A stretch of 64,000 nucleotides of DNA from Zunongwangia sp. HGR-M22 (GTDB lineage Bacteria > Bacteroidota > Bacteroidia > Flavobacteriales > Flavobacteriaceae), in NCBI RefSeq assembly GCF_027594425.1, contig NZ_CP115159.1:3495001-3559000 (forward strand). Direction: 5' to 3'. The stretch's first letter is position 1, and every line of letters starts with the position of its first letter. The notes beneath the pieces are model-generated. The model made no database searches. It was not told the DNA's origin and was given only the letters and a program-made list of their open reading frames with translations. Shown piece by piece: positions 8,900 to 17,516 of this stretch. The position numbers and the translations under genes are program-made.

Positions 8900-11152
8900 T
8901 TATTTTTTGGCTACGCCCCAGTTTTTATTCGGTTCGCTTCCCATTATAAATTCTAAAGTTCCACCTGCCTCAATTTGCTCGTGAGAAATAGTTGTTTGAT
9001 TAAATTCTTTTCCGTTCAGTTTAGCCGATTGGATATAGAAATTTTCAGGAGAAAGATTTTTTGCTGTGATTACAAATTGATTTCCGCCTTTAAGATTGAT
9101 CGTCGATTTATCGAAAACCGGTGTACCAATCTCGTAAGTTGCACTTGCAGGATTAAACGGATATAATCCCATAGCACTGAAAACATACCAGGCAGACATT
9201 TGCCCAGCATCTTCGTTACCACTTAAACCATCTGGATTTGTAGAATATTGAGTTTCTAGAATTTTGTGTACGTATTGCTGAGTTTTCCAAGGCTTTCCGG
9301 CTTTATTAAATAGGTAAGCAATATGATGACTTGGCTCGTTTCCATGCGCATATTGCCCAATTAAACCTGAAATATCGTTGGAAATATGCTCTCCGGTGAT
9401 CTCTGAGCTTTCATTAAAAAGTTGTTCTAATTTTTCAGTAAACGGTTCGGCACCACCATGAAGTTCAATTAAACCTTCAGCATTATGCAAGACAAACCAA
9501 CTGTGTTGCCACGCATTTCCTTCCGTATAATCGGTGTTTACGCGATGTTGTGAATGTTTAGGATCAAAAGGGGTATGCCATTTTCCTTCAGAAGATTTCC
9601 CTCTCATAAATCCGGTTTCAGGATCAAAAAGCTTTTTATAGGATTCGGCTCTTTTCGAGAAATACTCATAATCTTCCTGCTTATTTAAAGCTTTTGCCAT
9701 TTGCGCTACACACCAGTCGTTATAAGCATATTCTAAAGTTTTAGTAACCGATTCGTTACCCAAATTGTAAGGAACATAACCATATTTTTTAAGTTCTTTT
9801 AAACTACGCTGATCTTGCATCATGGTTGTTTTTAAGGCTTCGTAAGCTCTTTCAGCATCAAATCCTTTAATTCCTTTTGTAAAAGCTTCAACAATAACAG
9901 GAACCGAGTGATAGCCCGTCATGGTATTCGTTTCGTTCCCATAAAGCGTCCAAACCGGCAACGCGCCACTTTCGTCATAATACGCAAGCATCGAATTAAT
10001 AATGTCAGAAACTTTATCGGGGTTTGTAATTGTTAACAAAGGATTTTCAGCTCTAAAAGTATCCCAAAGTGAAAGCGTAGAATAAGTTGTTCCTTCAGCA
10101 GAAGAAATACTATCATTCTGTAGGCGATATTCCCCATTTTTATCACTAAAAGTTACAGGAGATAAACTCGAATGATACAAGGCGGTATAAAAAATTTCTT
10201 TTAAAGAATCGGTTTTCGATTCTACTACAATATCAGAAAGTGCCACATTCCAAACTTTATCGGATTCTGTTTTAATACCTTCAAAATCGAAACTCGCATC
10301 GCTGTCTAAATTTTCTTTAGCATTTTCTATACTTACCGAAGATAAAGCTACAGCTACTTGAAGATTTTTGTCTTCTTTATCGAAATAGAGTTGTGCTGAA
10401 GTTTTCTCGCCTTCAACTTCAGATGCTTCAGAAGGTTTAGCTTCAGCATACAATTCAGAATCGATAATCGGCTTAGAGAATTTAGCTACAAAAAATACTT
10501 TTTGATTTTTTGCCCAACCGGTGCTGTGACGATATCCGGTGATGGTATTTTCGTTTTCTATTTTTATTGAAGTCTCCGTTGGCTTATCCCAGTTAATAGC
10601 AAAGCCTAAATCGATAATTACCGATTGTTTTTCTCCTTCTCCAAAAGTATATTTTTGATAGCCGGTTCTTAATGTGGAGGTAAGTTCTACATTGATATCG
10701 AAGTCTTCTAAAAACAGCTGATAATAACCTGGTTTTGCAGTTTCGTTTTCGTGAGAATATTTAGAAAGATAAGGAATATCATTTTGTTCTTTTACCTCTT
10801 TAGTTAAATCGATTTGTTGATTTACCGGCATAAATAAAAGATCGGCCAAATCTCCAATTCCGGTTCCCGACAAATGCAAATGGCTAAATCCTGCTACCAG
10901 CGAATCTGAATAATGATAACCAGAACACCAATCCCAACCACTTTTACCATTATCTGGACTAACCTGCACCATCCCAAAAGGCCGACTTGCCCCCGGAAAT
11001 GTATGCCCGTGCCCACCTGTACCAATAAACGGATTTACGAAACTGGACAAATCATTATTTTTTGGCGCTTCTTTAAGATCTTTACTACCTTCTTTTTTGC
11101 AGGAAATTAACAGCAAAAATGATATGGCTACTGCACTAAATCGGCTTCTCAT
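8900..11152 (-). CDS. GH92 alpha-mannosidase lipoprotein, second copy
   Basis: Second GH92 exo-alpha-mannosidase, about 750 aa. The ATG at 11152 gives a lipoprotein signal MRSRFSAVAISFLLLISC (Cys 18); a TTG two codons upstream is less likely. Hallmarks are FVNPFIGTGGHGHTFPGASRPFGMVQ, LYGNETNTMTGYHSVPVI, AYNDWCVAQ and SGNEDAGQMSAWYVFSAMG near residue 646. It is clearly related to the 1024-3270 protein but diverged throughout, so it is not a recent duplication and probably has a different linkage preference. First gene of a five-gene run (GH92, symporter, GH130, CBM9, GH10-like). A 12-bp palindrome lies 27 bp upstream of its start. Confidence 0.95.
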   Translation of the reverse strand: MRSRFSAVAISFLLLISCKKEGSKDLKEAPKNNDLSSFVNPFIGTGGHGHTFPGASRPFGMVQVSPDNGKSGWDWCSGYHYSDSLVAGFSHLHLSGTGIGDLADLLFMPVNQQIDLTKEVKEQNDIPYLSKYSHENETAKPGYYQLFLEDFDINVELTSTLRTGYQKYTFGEGEKQSVIIDLGFAINWDKPTETSIKIENENTITGYRHSTGWAKNQKVFFVAKFSKPIIDSELYAEAKPSEASEVEGEKTSAQLYFDKEDKNLQVAVALSSVSIENAKENLDSDASFDFEGIKTESDKVWNVALSDIVVESKTDSLKEIFYTALYHSSLSPVTFSDKNGEYRLQNDSISSAEGTTYSTLSLWDTFRAENPLLTITNPDKVSDIINSMLAYYDESGALPVWTLYGNETNTMTGYHSVPVIVEAFTKGIKGFDAERAYEALKTTMMQDQRSLKELKKYGYVPYNLGNESVTKTLEYAYNDWCVAQMAKALNKQEDYEYFSKRAESYKKLFDPETGFMRGKSSEGKWHTPFDPKHSQHRVNTDYTEGNAWQHSWFVLHNAEGLIELHGGAEPFTEKLEQLFNESSEITGEHISNDISGLIGQYAHGNEPSHHIAYLFNKAGKPWKTQQYVHKILETQYSTNPDGLSGNEDAGQMSAWYVFSAMGLYPFNPASATYEIGTPVFDKSTINLKGGNQFVITAKNLSPENFYIQSAKLNGKEFNQTTISHEQIEAGGTLEFIMGSEPNKNWGVAKK

Positions 11153-11178
11153 ACACAAAGAATTTTCGGATTATTAGC

Positions 11179-11190
11179 TGAGTTAACTCA
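11179..11190. promoter_or_regulatory. 12-bp palindrome between divergent operons
   Basis: TGAGTTAACTCA is a perfect dyad, flanked by TTAGC at 11174 and GCTAA at 11199. It lies 27 bp upstream of the GH92 start and about 107 bp upstream of the kinase gene, a plausible operator. No DNA-binding protein can be assigned from sequence alone. Confidence 0.4.
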
Positions 11191-11296
11191 ACTTGTAAGC
11201 TAAATATTTATATATTCATCAACTATTAAAAAGATATTAGACCAATGACATTTCTGAAAAGACAAACAACTAAATAGTTAAGAAAAATTTAAATAA

Positions 11297-12388
11297 TTGA
11301 AAGCCGAAAGATCCATAAAAAACTTATTCGAATTATCAAATTTCTCTGATTATAAGATCAAGCCCATACACCACGTGATGTTTTGGAGCATTTACTTTAT
11401 TTTCAACATGTTGCGATGGGGAAGCTTTTATCAGGACTATATTTTATCTCTAAAAGGTAATCTTCTAGGATTTCCTATCCATATGTTTCTTTGCTACTTC
11501 AGCGTTTATTTTTTGATTCCGACCTTTATTTACAAAAAGCGCTACATACTTTTTACAAGCATACTTTTTTTGGCTATTTTCTGTATGGTGATTATTAAGT
11601 TTGAACTCACCTATTTCTTAATCAGTAAAAATGTTTGGCCGGAAGGCCCCGAAACAAATTCCTTAACAGCCAATTATATAATCCAAATGATGTTAGGGGA
11701 ATTTTATGTGATTTCTTTTTTCACTGCAATTAAGATTACCATCGATTATATTTCTACTAATCAAAAAGCGGCAAAATTAGAACAATCTAAATTAGAAACT
11801 GAATTACGATTTCTGCGCTCGCAAATCTCACCTCATTTCTTTTTTAACACCTTAAATAACATTTATGCGTTAACCCTAGAGAAATCACAAAAAGCTCCAG
11901 ACGTAGTCCTTAAACTTTCTGAATTGATGCGTTACTTGCTTTACGAAACAAAGAATAAAAGACAAAGCCTGGAAAAAGAGATTTTATGCATTCAGAATTA
12001 TTTGGATTTAGAACGCATTCGCTACGGAGAGAATCTTAATGTAGAGATGGAAATTTCTGGAGAAATTTTAGGAAAAGAATTATCTCCAATGCTCCTAATC
12101 CCTTTTGTTGAAAATGCATTTAAACACGGAATTAATGAAAATATCGGAAATGTTTTTATAAAAATAAAATTGAAAGTTGTGGATGATTTTCTTTTTTTTG
12201 AAGTAGCTAATTCTATTTCTCAAAAAAGGAAAAAAAAGCTCCCAAAAAAACTTAAACCTACCGGAGGAATAGGAATCAATAACGTTAAAAAACGCTTAGA
12301 ACTTGGCTATACGAAAGAGGAATATAAACTTGATATCGGTGAAAAAAACGGTCATTTTTCAATTAAATTAAAATTAAAACTAAAATGA
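11297..12388 (+). CDS. LytS-type sensor histidine kinase
   Basis: 363-aa membrane kinase. Four hydrophobic segments (about residues 23-40, 52-78, 82-110, 125-150) are followed by a short coiled linker and a His_kinase (PF06580) domain with the H-box QISPHFFFNTLNN (His 180). The N-box PFVENAFKHGINEN lies around 273 and a glycine box TGGIGINN around 322-328. There is no large extracellular sensor domain. The only start that keeps the first membrane segment is TTG at 11297. Its stop overlaps the ATG of the response regulator gene by 4 bp. It is divergent from the GH92-symporter operon, so it may control that operon, though flavobacterial LytS/LytTR pairs often act elsewhere. Confidence 0.92.
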   Translation: MKAERSIKNLFELSNFSDYKIKPIHHVMFWSIYFIFNMLRWGSFYQDYILSLKGNLLGFPIHMFLCYFSVYFLIPTFIYKKRYILFTSILFLAIFCMVIIKFELTYFLISKNVWPEGPETNSLTANYIIQMMLGEFYVISFFTAIKITIDYISTNQKAAKLEQSKLETELRFLRSQISPHFFFNTLNNIYALTLEKSQKAPDVVLKLSELMRYLLYETKNKRQSLEKEILCIQNYLDLERIRYGENLNVEMEISGEILGKELSPMLLIPFVENAFKHGINENIGNVFIKIKLKVVDDFLFFEVANSISQKRKKKLPKKLKPTGGIGINNVKKRLELGYTKEEYKLDIGEKNGHFSIKLKLKLK

Positions 12389-13101
12389 ATCTTTCCTGTA
12401 TCATAATAGATGATGAGCCTTTAGCTATTAAGGTGATAAAAAACTATACTGAACAGATTAAGGAGCTTACCCTGCAGGCTACCTTTACCAACGCTGTAGA
12501 AAGCATGCATTATCTACAGGAAAATGAAATAGATTTATTATTCTTAGACGTAAACATGCCTTTATTAGACGGTTATAGTTTTTTAGAAAGTTTACCTAAT
12601 AAGCCTAATGTAATAATTACCACAGCACATTCTGAATATGCCGTAAAAGGCTACGAGCTGGAAATTTTAGATTTTTTAATCAAACCTATTCCCTTTCCCA
12701 GATTTTTAAAAGCTGTAAATAAGGCAGTAAAAATCAAAACTGAAAATCAGAGTACCGCTAAAACAACCAAAGAAAACGATCATCTTTTCGTGAAAGTTGA
12801 CAAAAAGCGAATGCGAAAAATTTATCTAAACGATATTTTGGTTATTGAAAGTCTTAAAGATTACATCAAAATTATTACCGCTACAGATAAATATATTGTA
12901 CACCAAACGCTTAGTAGCTTTACTGAAAGTTTACCAAGAGAGCAATTTATTAGAATACATCGATCCTACACCATATCTATCGCAAAGGTTGAAGCGATTG
13001 AAGGGAATAGTATTGAAATTGGAGGCAACCGATATACCATTGGGCGCAGCTATTTGAACGAAACCAAAGAAGCTATTTTAGATTTGGGAGATCAAATTTA
13101 A
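12385..13101 (+). CDS. LytTR-family response regulator
   Basis: 238-aa regulator with a receiver domain (residues 3-120) and a C-terminal LytTR DNA-binding domain (about 130-235). The receiver has the acidic pair D9/D10, phosphoacceptor D55 in LLFLDVNMP, a conserved Thr in ITTAHSEYAV and K100 in DFLIKP. The LytTR part shows KVDKKRMRKIYLNDILVIESLKDYIKI and FIRIHRSYTISIAKV. Translationally coupled to the kinase (ATG inside the kinase stop region), so the two form one two-component system. It converges with the AraC-type gene, with the two stop codons overlapping. Confidence 0.95.
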   Translation: MNLSCIIIDDEPLAIKVIKNYTEQIKELTLQATFTNAVESMHYLQENEIDLLFLDVNMPLLDGYSFLESLPNKPNVIITTAHSEYAVKGYELEILDFLIKPIPFPRFLKAVNKAVKIKTENQSTAKTTKENDHLFVKVDKKRMRKIYLNDILVIESLKDYIKIITATDKYIVHQTLSSFTESLPREQFIRIHRSYTISIAKVEAIEGNSIEIGGNRYTIGRSYLNETKEAILDLGDQI

Positions 13102-14123
13102 ACCTGATTGTGACGCAAACTCGATTTCCTGAAGTATTTTGGACTAACCCCATATTTTTCTTTGAAAATCTTTGAAAAATAACTTCGGTTATTTAGTCCT
13201 ATAGAATTTACAATTTCAGAAATATTTCTATCGGAATTCATCAGCATTTCTTTTGCGGCTTCAAGCTTTCGATGCTGTATATATTTGTTCACCGTTAAAT
13301 CATAAACATACTTAAATCCTTCCTGAAGTTTATTAACATTCGTACCCGCCTCTTTGGCTAATGCCTCAACAGTTAGATTGGTAGCCAGATCTCCTTCAAT
13401 TCTTCGAGCTACGTAATTTACTTTTTCAACATCCGATTTTCGAAGAATTTGAGGTAATTTATCTTCTGCCTCATCGTCTTGATATTGATCTATTTGCACC
13501 ACCAGCATTTCAAAAGCTTTACCTTCAAGATAAATAGATCGTAAAAAGCCTGAAAAATCTTTAGTCTCAATTTGCTCCATCAAGTCTGCCGACTTTAAAC
13601 TATAATTACCCTGATAAAAGAATTCTTTTTCAGACACCTGATCTTTAAAAATCGCTTTCAAATCAGGTTCCATACCTTCAAATTGATAATTATCTCGATG
13701 CGAAAAAACCGACCGTATAATTTCTAAACTCGACACATGTACCGCAACATCTTTTTTAAAGCTAAGTACGTGTCCCCTATATCCGCTGCTTGAAACTATG
13801 ATATTCTGAAAATTATCAATAATCACGCTTTCGTCTGAATTTTCGAAACAGTGCTCTACCTTACCTTCTGAGCAAAAAATAAATTTTAGGGGATGAATAG
13901 AATTTAATGTAAAATGTATATCAACATCTTCTAAGAATTTACAGTTATAGGTAATAATACCTATACCCGATTTAAAACTGGATCCTCTTATATATCCTTC
14001 GCCTATGTTTTTGGGAATTTCAATTTTCAACTCCCCTGCAGCATTTTCAACTGGTACTCCAAAGCAATTAGAAATATCTTTGATAATATCATTTACCGGC
14101 AAAGTTTTGACGTCTATTCTCAT
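13098..14123 (-). CDS. AraC-family transcriptional regulator
   Basis: About 341 aa from the ATG at 14123; a TTG at 14147 would add eight residues. The C-terminal 100 residues hold two AraC helix-turn-helix motifs: NLTVEALAKEAGTNVNKLQEGFK and the second, NISEIVNSIGLNNRSYFSKIF, followed by KEKYGVSPKYFRKS. The N-terminal about 230 residues form a sensor-like domain that I cannot name; it contains four cysteines (C20, C61, C84, C92). The gene is divergent from the arsenosugar cluster that starts at 14411, which makes it a candidate regulator of it, and the cysteines could bind a thiophilic ligand such as arsenite. Both points are inference; similar AraC proteins are common in flavobacteria without arsenic genes. 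Confidence 0.88.
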   Translation of the reverse strand: MRIDVKTLPVNDIIKDISNCFGVPVENAAGELKIEIPKNIGEGYIRGSSFKSGIGIITYNCKFLEDVDIHFTLNSIHPLKFIFCSEGKVEHCFENSDESVIIDNFQNIIVSSSGYRGHVLSFKKDVAVHVSSLEIIRSVFSHRDNYQFEGMEPDLKAIFKDQVSEKEFFYQGNYSLKSADLMEQIETKDFSGFLRSIYLEGKAFEMLVVQIDQYQDDEAEDKLPQILRKSDVEKVNYVARRIEGDLATNLTVEALAKEAGTNVNKLQEGFKYVYDLTVNKYIQHRKLEAAKEMLMNSDRNISEIVNSIGLNNRSYFSKIFKEKYGVSPKYFRKSSLRHNQV

Positions 14124-14410
14124 GAAATCTAATCTTTTAGCAAGCAATCTTGTTGTTAGTAAAAATCATAGAATTTCCATAATCAGCGTCCACAAATCCA
14201 GTCCAATTTCAATAAAATCTAATTATAACTGTTTAGAAAGCATGGCAATTTAAACAGTGGATTTTAAAAGCATTGGTCAAATCTTAAATCCTATATTTTA
14301 ACAAAAATAAAGAATAATTTTAAGAAATGCACATAGGATTAAATTTACATGAATTACTAAATGATTAACTAAGCTATCTCTAAATTGTATATTTACAGAA
14401 AAAATCTACT

Positions 14411-14746
14411 ATGTCTAAAAATTATTATGATCCAGCCGACTTAAGAAAGTTTGGTGAAATCACAGAATGGAGTGAGGAACTTGGTGAAAAATTTTTCGAT
14501 TACTACGGAAAAGTTTTTGAAGAAGGAGCGCTTTCTGCACGAGAAAAATCATTAATCGCTTTAGCAGTTTCCCATGTGGTAAAATGTCCTTATTGTATCG
14601 ATGCCTACACAAAAGATGGCTTACAAAGAGGAATAACTAAAGAAGAAATGATGGAAGCCGTACATGCAGGAGCAGCAATAGAAAGTGGCGCGACTCTTGT
14701 ACATGGTGTACAGATGATGAATAAGTACAAAAAACTAAGCATGTAG
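14411..14746 (+). CDS. AhpD/CMD-like protein of the arsenosugar cluster
   Basis: 111-aa carboxymuconolactone-decarboxylase-like protein with the AhpD redox motif CPYC (C59, C62) in the context REKSLIALAVSHVVKCPYCIDAYTKDG. It matches the peroxidase-like family annotated as associated with arsenosugar biosynthesis, which sits next to ArsS in many bacteria. It probably does thiol redox chemistry in the cytoplasm, perhaps handling As(V)/As(III) intermediates or oxidative by-products (inference). First gene of the cluster, 52 bp before arsS. TATATTTA 15 bp before its ATG resembles a -7 element with one mismatch. Confidence 0.88.
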   Translation: MSKNYYDPADLRKFGEITEWSEELGEKFFDYYGKVFEEGALSAREKSLIALAVSHVVKCPYCIDAYTKDGLQRGITKEEMMEAVHAGAAIESGATLVHGVQMMNKYKKLSM

Positions 14747-14798
14747 TCTCTTTGCTGCTTGTTCTATTCATTTCAAATTAAAAACAAAAACAATTTGT

Positions 14799-15854
14799 AT
14801 GTCTTTAAAATCCCTAAAAGGAAGAAAAGATGATTTGTCCAGTCCGCAACGCCAACTGGAAATTTTGAGTGAAGGAATTTTTGAAGATGGAGAACTACCA
14901 ACTTTTAAGGATAAAATTGCTAAAACCGGCCATTTTCCATTAAAACCTAAAAAACTCGAAATACTACAGCTTAACCTTGGTTATATGTGTAATCAAGTTT
15001 GTTCGCATTGCCATGTTGATGCCGGGCCAGATCGTAAAGAAATAATGACGAAAGAGACCATGCAGCAATGTCTGGAAGTCATTAAAAATACCGGCGCACA
15101 CACCTTAGATCTTACCGGTGGAGCGCCTGAAATGAATCCTAATTTTAGATGGTTTGTAGAAGAAGCCTGCAAAGCAGGAATTAATGATATTATCGTAAGA
15201 TCTAATCTTACGATAATTCTTACAAATAAGAAATATCACGATTTACCAGAATTTTTCAGAAAACACAAAATACATGTCGTTTCTTCACTTCCATTTTATA
15301 AACGTGAGAAAACAGACAAACAGCGCGGAAATGGAGTTTTCGATAAATCCATAAAGGCGCTTCAACTTTTAAACGAAGTAGGATACGCGCAGCCGGGCTG
15401 CGACCTCAAATTAGATCTGGTTTATAACCCCTCTGGAGCATTCTTACCTACCAACCAGGCGGCAATGGAAAACGACTTTAAAAAAGCATTAAAACAAGAT
15501 TTTAATATCGATTTTAATAATCTGTACGCAATCACCAATCTACCTATTAGTCGGTTTTTGGAATATTTAATCGCTTCAGAAAATTACGAAGATTACATGT
15601 ATTCGCTGGTAGATGCATACAATCCTGCTGCGGTGGAAAATGTAATGTGTACCAATACAATTTCGATTAGCTGGGATGGATGGCTTTACGATTGTGATTT
15701 TAATCAAATGCTGGATCTTAAGGTAAATGCTAGCACAAAACACATTAGTGAATACAATGAAGATTTACTGAATGATCGAAATATTATTATTTCTCAACAT
15801 TGTTATGGTTGTACCGCCGGCGCTGGGAGTAGCTGCCAGGGTTCTACCATTTAA
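14799..15854 (+). CDS. arsS: Arsenosugar radical SAM protein ArsS
   Basis: 351-aa radical SAM enzyme. The 4Fe-4S motif is CNQVCSHC (C64, C68, C71), followed by HVDAGPDRKEIM and LDLTGGAPEMNP, and the C-terminal region is of DUF3641 type, ending CYGCTAGAGSSCQGSTI with cysteines at 335, 338 and 346 that may hold a second cluster. This architecture is the ArsS family, reported to join the 5'-deoxyadenosyl group of SAM to dimethylated arsenic, forming the nucleoside precursor of arsenosugars. Neighbours are exactly those expected: ArsM, purine nucleoside phosphorylase and two glycosyltransferases. The product chemistry here is taken from the family, not from the sequence. Confidence 0.95.
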   Translation: MSLKSLKGRKDDLSSPQRQLEILSEGIFEDGELPTFKDKIAKTGHFPLKPKKLEILQLNLGYMCNQVCSHCHVDAGPDRKEIMTKETMQQCLEVIKNTGAHTLDLTGGAPEMNPNFRWFVEEACKAGINDIIVRSNLTIILTNKKYHDLPEFFRKHKIHVVSSLPFYKREKTDKQRGNGVFDKSIKALQLLNEVGYAQPGCDLKLDLVYNPSGAFLPTNQAAMENDFKKALKQDFNIDFNNLYAITNLPISRFLEYLIASENYEDYMYSLVDAYNPAAVENVMCTNTISISWDGWLYDCDFNQMLDLKVNASTKHISEYNEDLLNDRNIIISQHCYGCTAGAGSSCQGSTI

Positions 15855-15874
15855 TTAAAGCAATAATCATATAA

Positions 15875-15914
15875 AATAAGCTTCTTTATGCAGTGTAAAT
15901 TTTGAAAGCTTATT
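15875..15914. other. Inverted repeat in the arsS-glycosyltransferase gap
   Basis: AATAAGCTT (15875-15883) and AAGCTTATT (15906-15914) can pair across a 22-nt loop. The plus-strand side is followed by an A tract rather than U, so it is not a convincing terminator for arsS. A near-perfect 17-bp dyad TTTGTAAATTTCACAAA follows at 15949-15965. Together they make the 223-bp gap a likely regulatory break inside the cluster. Confidence 0.3.
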
Positions 15915-16077
15915 AAAAAAAGAAACTAATATTTGGCCATTTTTGGCATTTGTAAATTTCACAAAATATTAAAGGTCATTTTCATATAATCACAGTATAT
16001 TGCTGAGAATGCGAAAACCTTAAGCCTTTATTTCAAAAGCTCTATAAATCGGCTTTACAGCAAAAAAATATGATTTT

Positions 16078-16698
16078 TTGAGAGAAAAAACTACTTCAAA
16101 AAACTTACTTATAATTTTTACGCGTAATCCAGAATTTGGCAAAGTAAAAACAAGACTTGCCAAAGATGTAGGCGATCAAACAGCATTAGAAATTTATCGT
16201 TTTTTATTAGATCACACGGTAAAAGTTACAGCACCAATTTCTGCGGAAAAAAGAGTATATTATTCTGAAGAAATACAAGAAGGTGACATCTGGAATCCTA
16301 ACATTTTTCAGAAGAAAAAACAATATGGTAAAGATCTGGGAGAGCGAATGAAATATGCTTTTACTGAAGGATTCGAAGATGGATACGAGAAAATCGCAAT
16401 TATTGGTTCCGATTTATTTGATATCAATAGCGAGGATTTAGAAAAGGCTTTTGAAGCTTTGGAAACCCAGGAGGTTGTAATTGGCCCCGCACAAGATGGC
16501 GGTTATTATTTGCTTGGGATGAGACAGCTTAAGGAAGACCTTTTTGAGAATAAATTTTGGGGAACCGATACGGTGCTAAAAGAAACCATACAAAACTTAA
16601 CAAACACAAATTATAAATTACTGGAAGAGCGGAATGATGTAGATTACTATTCAGATATCCAAGATCATCCCGCTTTTAGTCAATTTTTTACAAAATGA
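16078..16698 (+). CDS. Arsenosugar-type glycosyltransferase (TIGR04282 family)
   Basis: 206-aa protein of the DUF2064/TIGR04282 group, a nucleotide-diphospho-sugar-transferase fold. Motifs are LLIIFTRNPEFGKVKTRLAKDVG at the N-terminus, IIGSDLFDINSEDLEKAFEAL in the middle and VVIGPAQDGGYYLLGMR, then WGTDTVLKETI. The N-terminal strand begins within 10 residues of the TTG at 16078, and the ATG just upstream (16070) runs into a stop at once, so TTG is the probable start. Its stop overlaps the nucleoside phosphorylase ATG by 4 bp. It probably transfers or activates the sugar moiety in arsenosugar assembly (family association). Confidence 0.9.
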   Translation: MREKTTSKNLLIIFTRNPEFGKVKTRLAKDVGDQTALEIYRFLLDHTVKVTAPISAEKRVYYSEEIQEGDIWNPNIFQKKKQYGKDLGERMKYAFTEGFEDGYEKIAIIGSDLFDINSEDLEKAFEALETQEVVIGPAQDGGYYLLGMRQLKEDLFENKFWGTDTVLKETIQNLTNTNYKLLEERNDVDYYSDIQDHPAFSQFFTK

Positions 16699-17513
16699 AA
16701 ATGACAGACGCAATTCAGGAATCCACAGATTATCTTAAATCTAAAGGATTTGAAGCTCCGGAAATCGGAATTATTTTAGGAACCGGACTTGGTAAATTAA
16801 TCGAAGAAATTGAAATTGAATATGAAGCCAGCTACAATCACATTCCTTACTTTCCAACCGCGACGGTAGAATTTCATAAAGGAAAACTGATCTACGGAAG
16901 CCTGGAAGGAAAAAAAGTAGTGGTAATGCAGGGGCGTTTTCATCTTTATGAAGGTTATACTTTACAGGATGTCACCTATCCTGTACGTGTAATGAAGCGT
17001 TTAGGAATTAGTAAACTTTTAGTTTCTAATGCAGCAGGCTCTATAAATTTAGATTATAAAAAAGGGGAATTAATGCTTATTGACGACCACCTTAATTTTC
17101 AGGGAGGATCTCCTTTAGCCTTTAAAGGTGTAGAACATTTAGGAGAACGCTTTGTAGATATGTCTCAACCTTACGACGCTAAGATGAACGCGACGATGGA
17201 AAATGTTGCAAAAGAGCATGGCATCAAATTGCACAAAGGCGTTTATGCTTCTGTTTTAGGACCTCAATTAGAAACTAGGGCAGAATATCGATTTTTAAAA
17301 ATAGCAGGAGCAGATGCCGTTGGAATGAGTACTGTTCCAGAAATTATCGTAGCAAACCATCTAAATATTCCTGTTTCCGCGGTTTCTGTGATTACAGATG
17401 AAGGAGATCCTGACAATTTAGAGCCAGTAGAAATTTCAGAAATTATTGCTATGGCCGAGAAAGCCGAACCACAAATGATTACTCTTTTTAAAGAAGTGAT
17501 AAAAACAATATAA
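16695..17513 (+). CDS. Purine nucleoside phosphorylase
   Basis: 272-aa class I (trimeric) purine nucleoside phosphorylase. Signature segments are IGIILGTGLGKL, HKGKLIYGSLEGKKVVVMQGRFHLYEGY, LLVSNAAGSINLDYKKGELMLIDDHLNF, ASVLGPQLETRAEYRFLKIAGADAVGMSTVPEIIVA and a final VSVITDEGDPD. It cleaves purine nucleosides with phosphate to base and ribose-1-phosphate. It sits between the glycosyltransferase (4-bp overlap) and arsM (3-bp gap), so in this setting it may remove adenine from the deoxyadenosyl-dimethylarsine made by ArsS, as proposed for arsenosugar pathways. A general salvage role cannot be excluded. Confidence 0.93.
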   Translation: MKMTDAIQESTDYLKSKGFEAPEIGIILGTGLGKLIEEIEIEYEASYNHIPYFPTATVEFHKGKLIYGSLEGKKVVVMQGRFHLYEGYTLQDVTYPVRVMKRLGISKLLVSNAAGSINLDYKKGELMLIDDHLNFQGGSPLAFKGVEHLGERFVDMSQPYDAKMNATMENVAKEHGIKLHKGVYASVLGPQLETRAEYRFLKIAGADAVGMSTVPEIIVANHLNIPVSAVSVITDEGDPDNLEPVEISEIIAMAEKAEPQMITLFKEVIKTI

Positions 17514-17516
17514 GCT

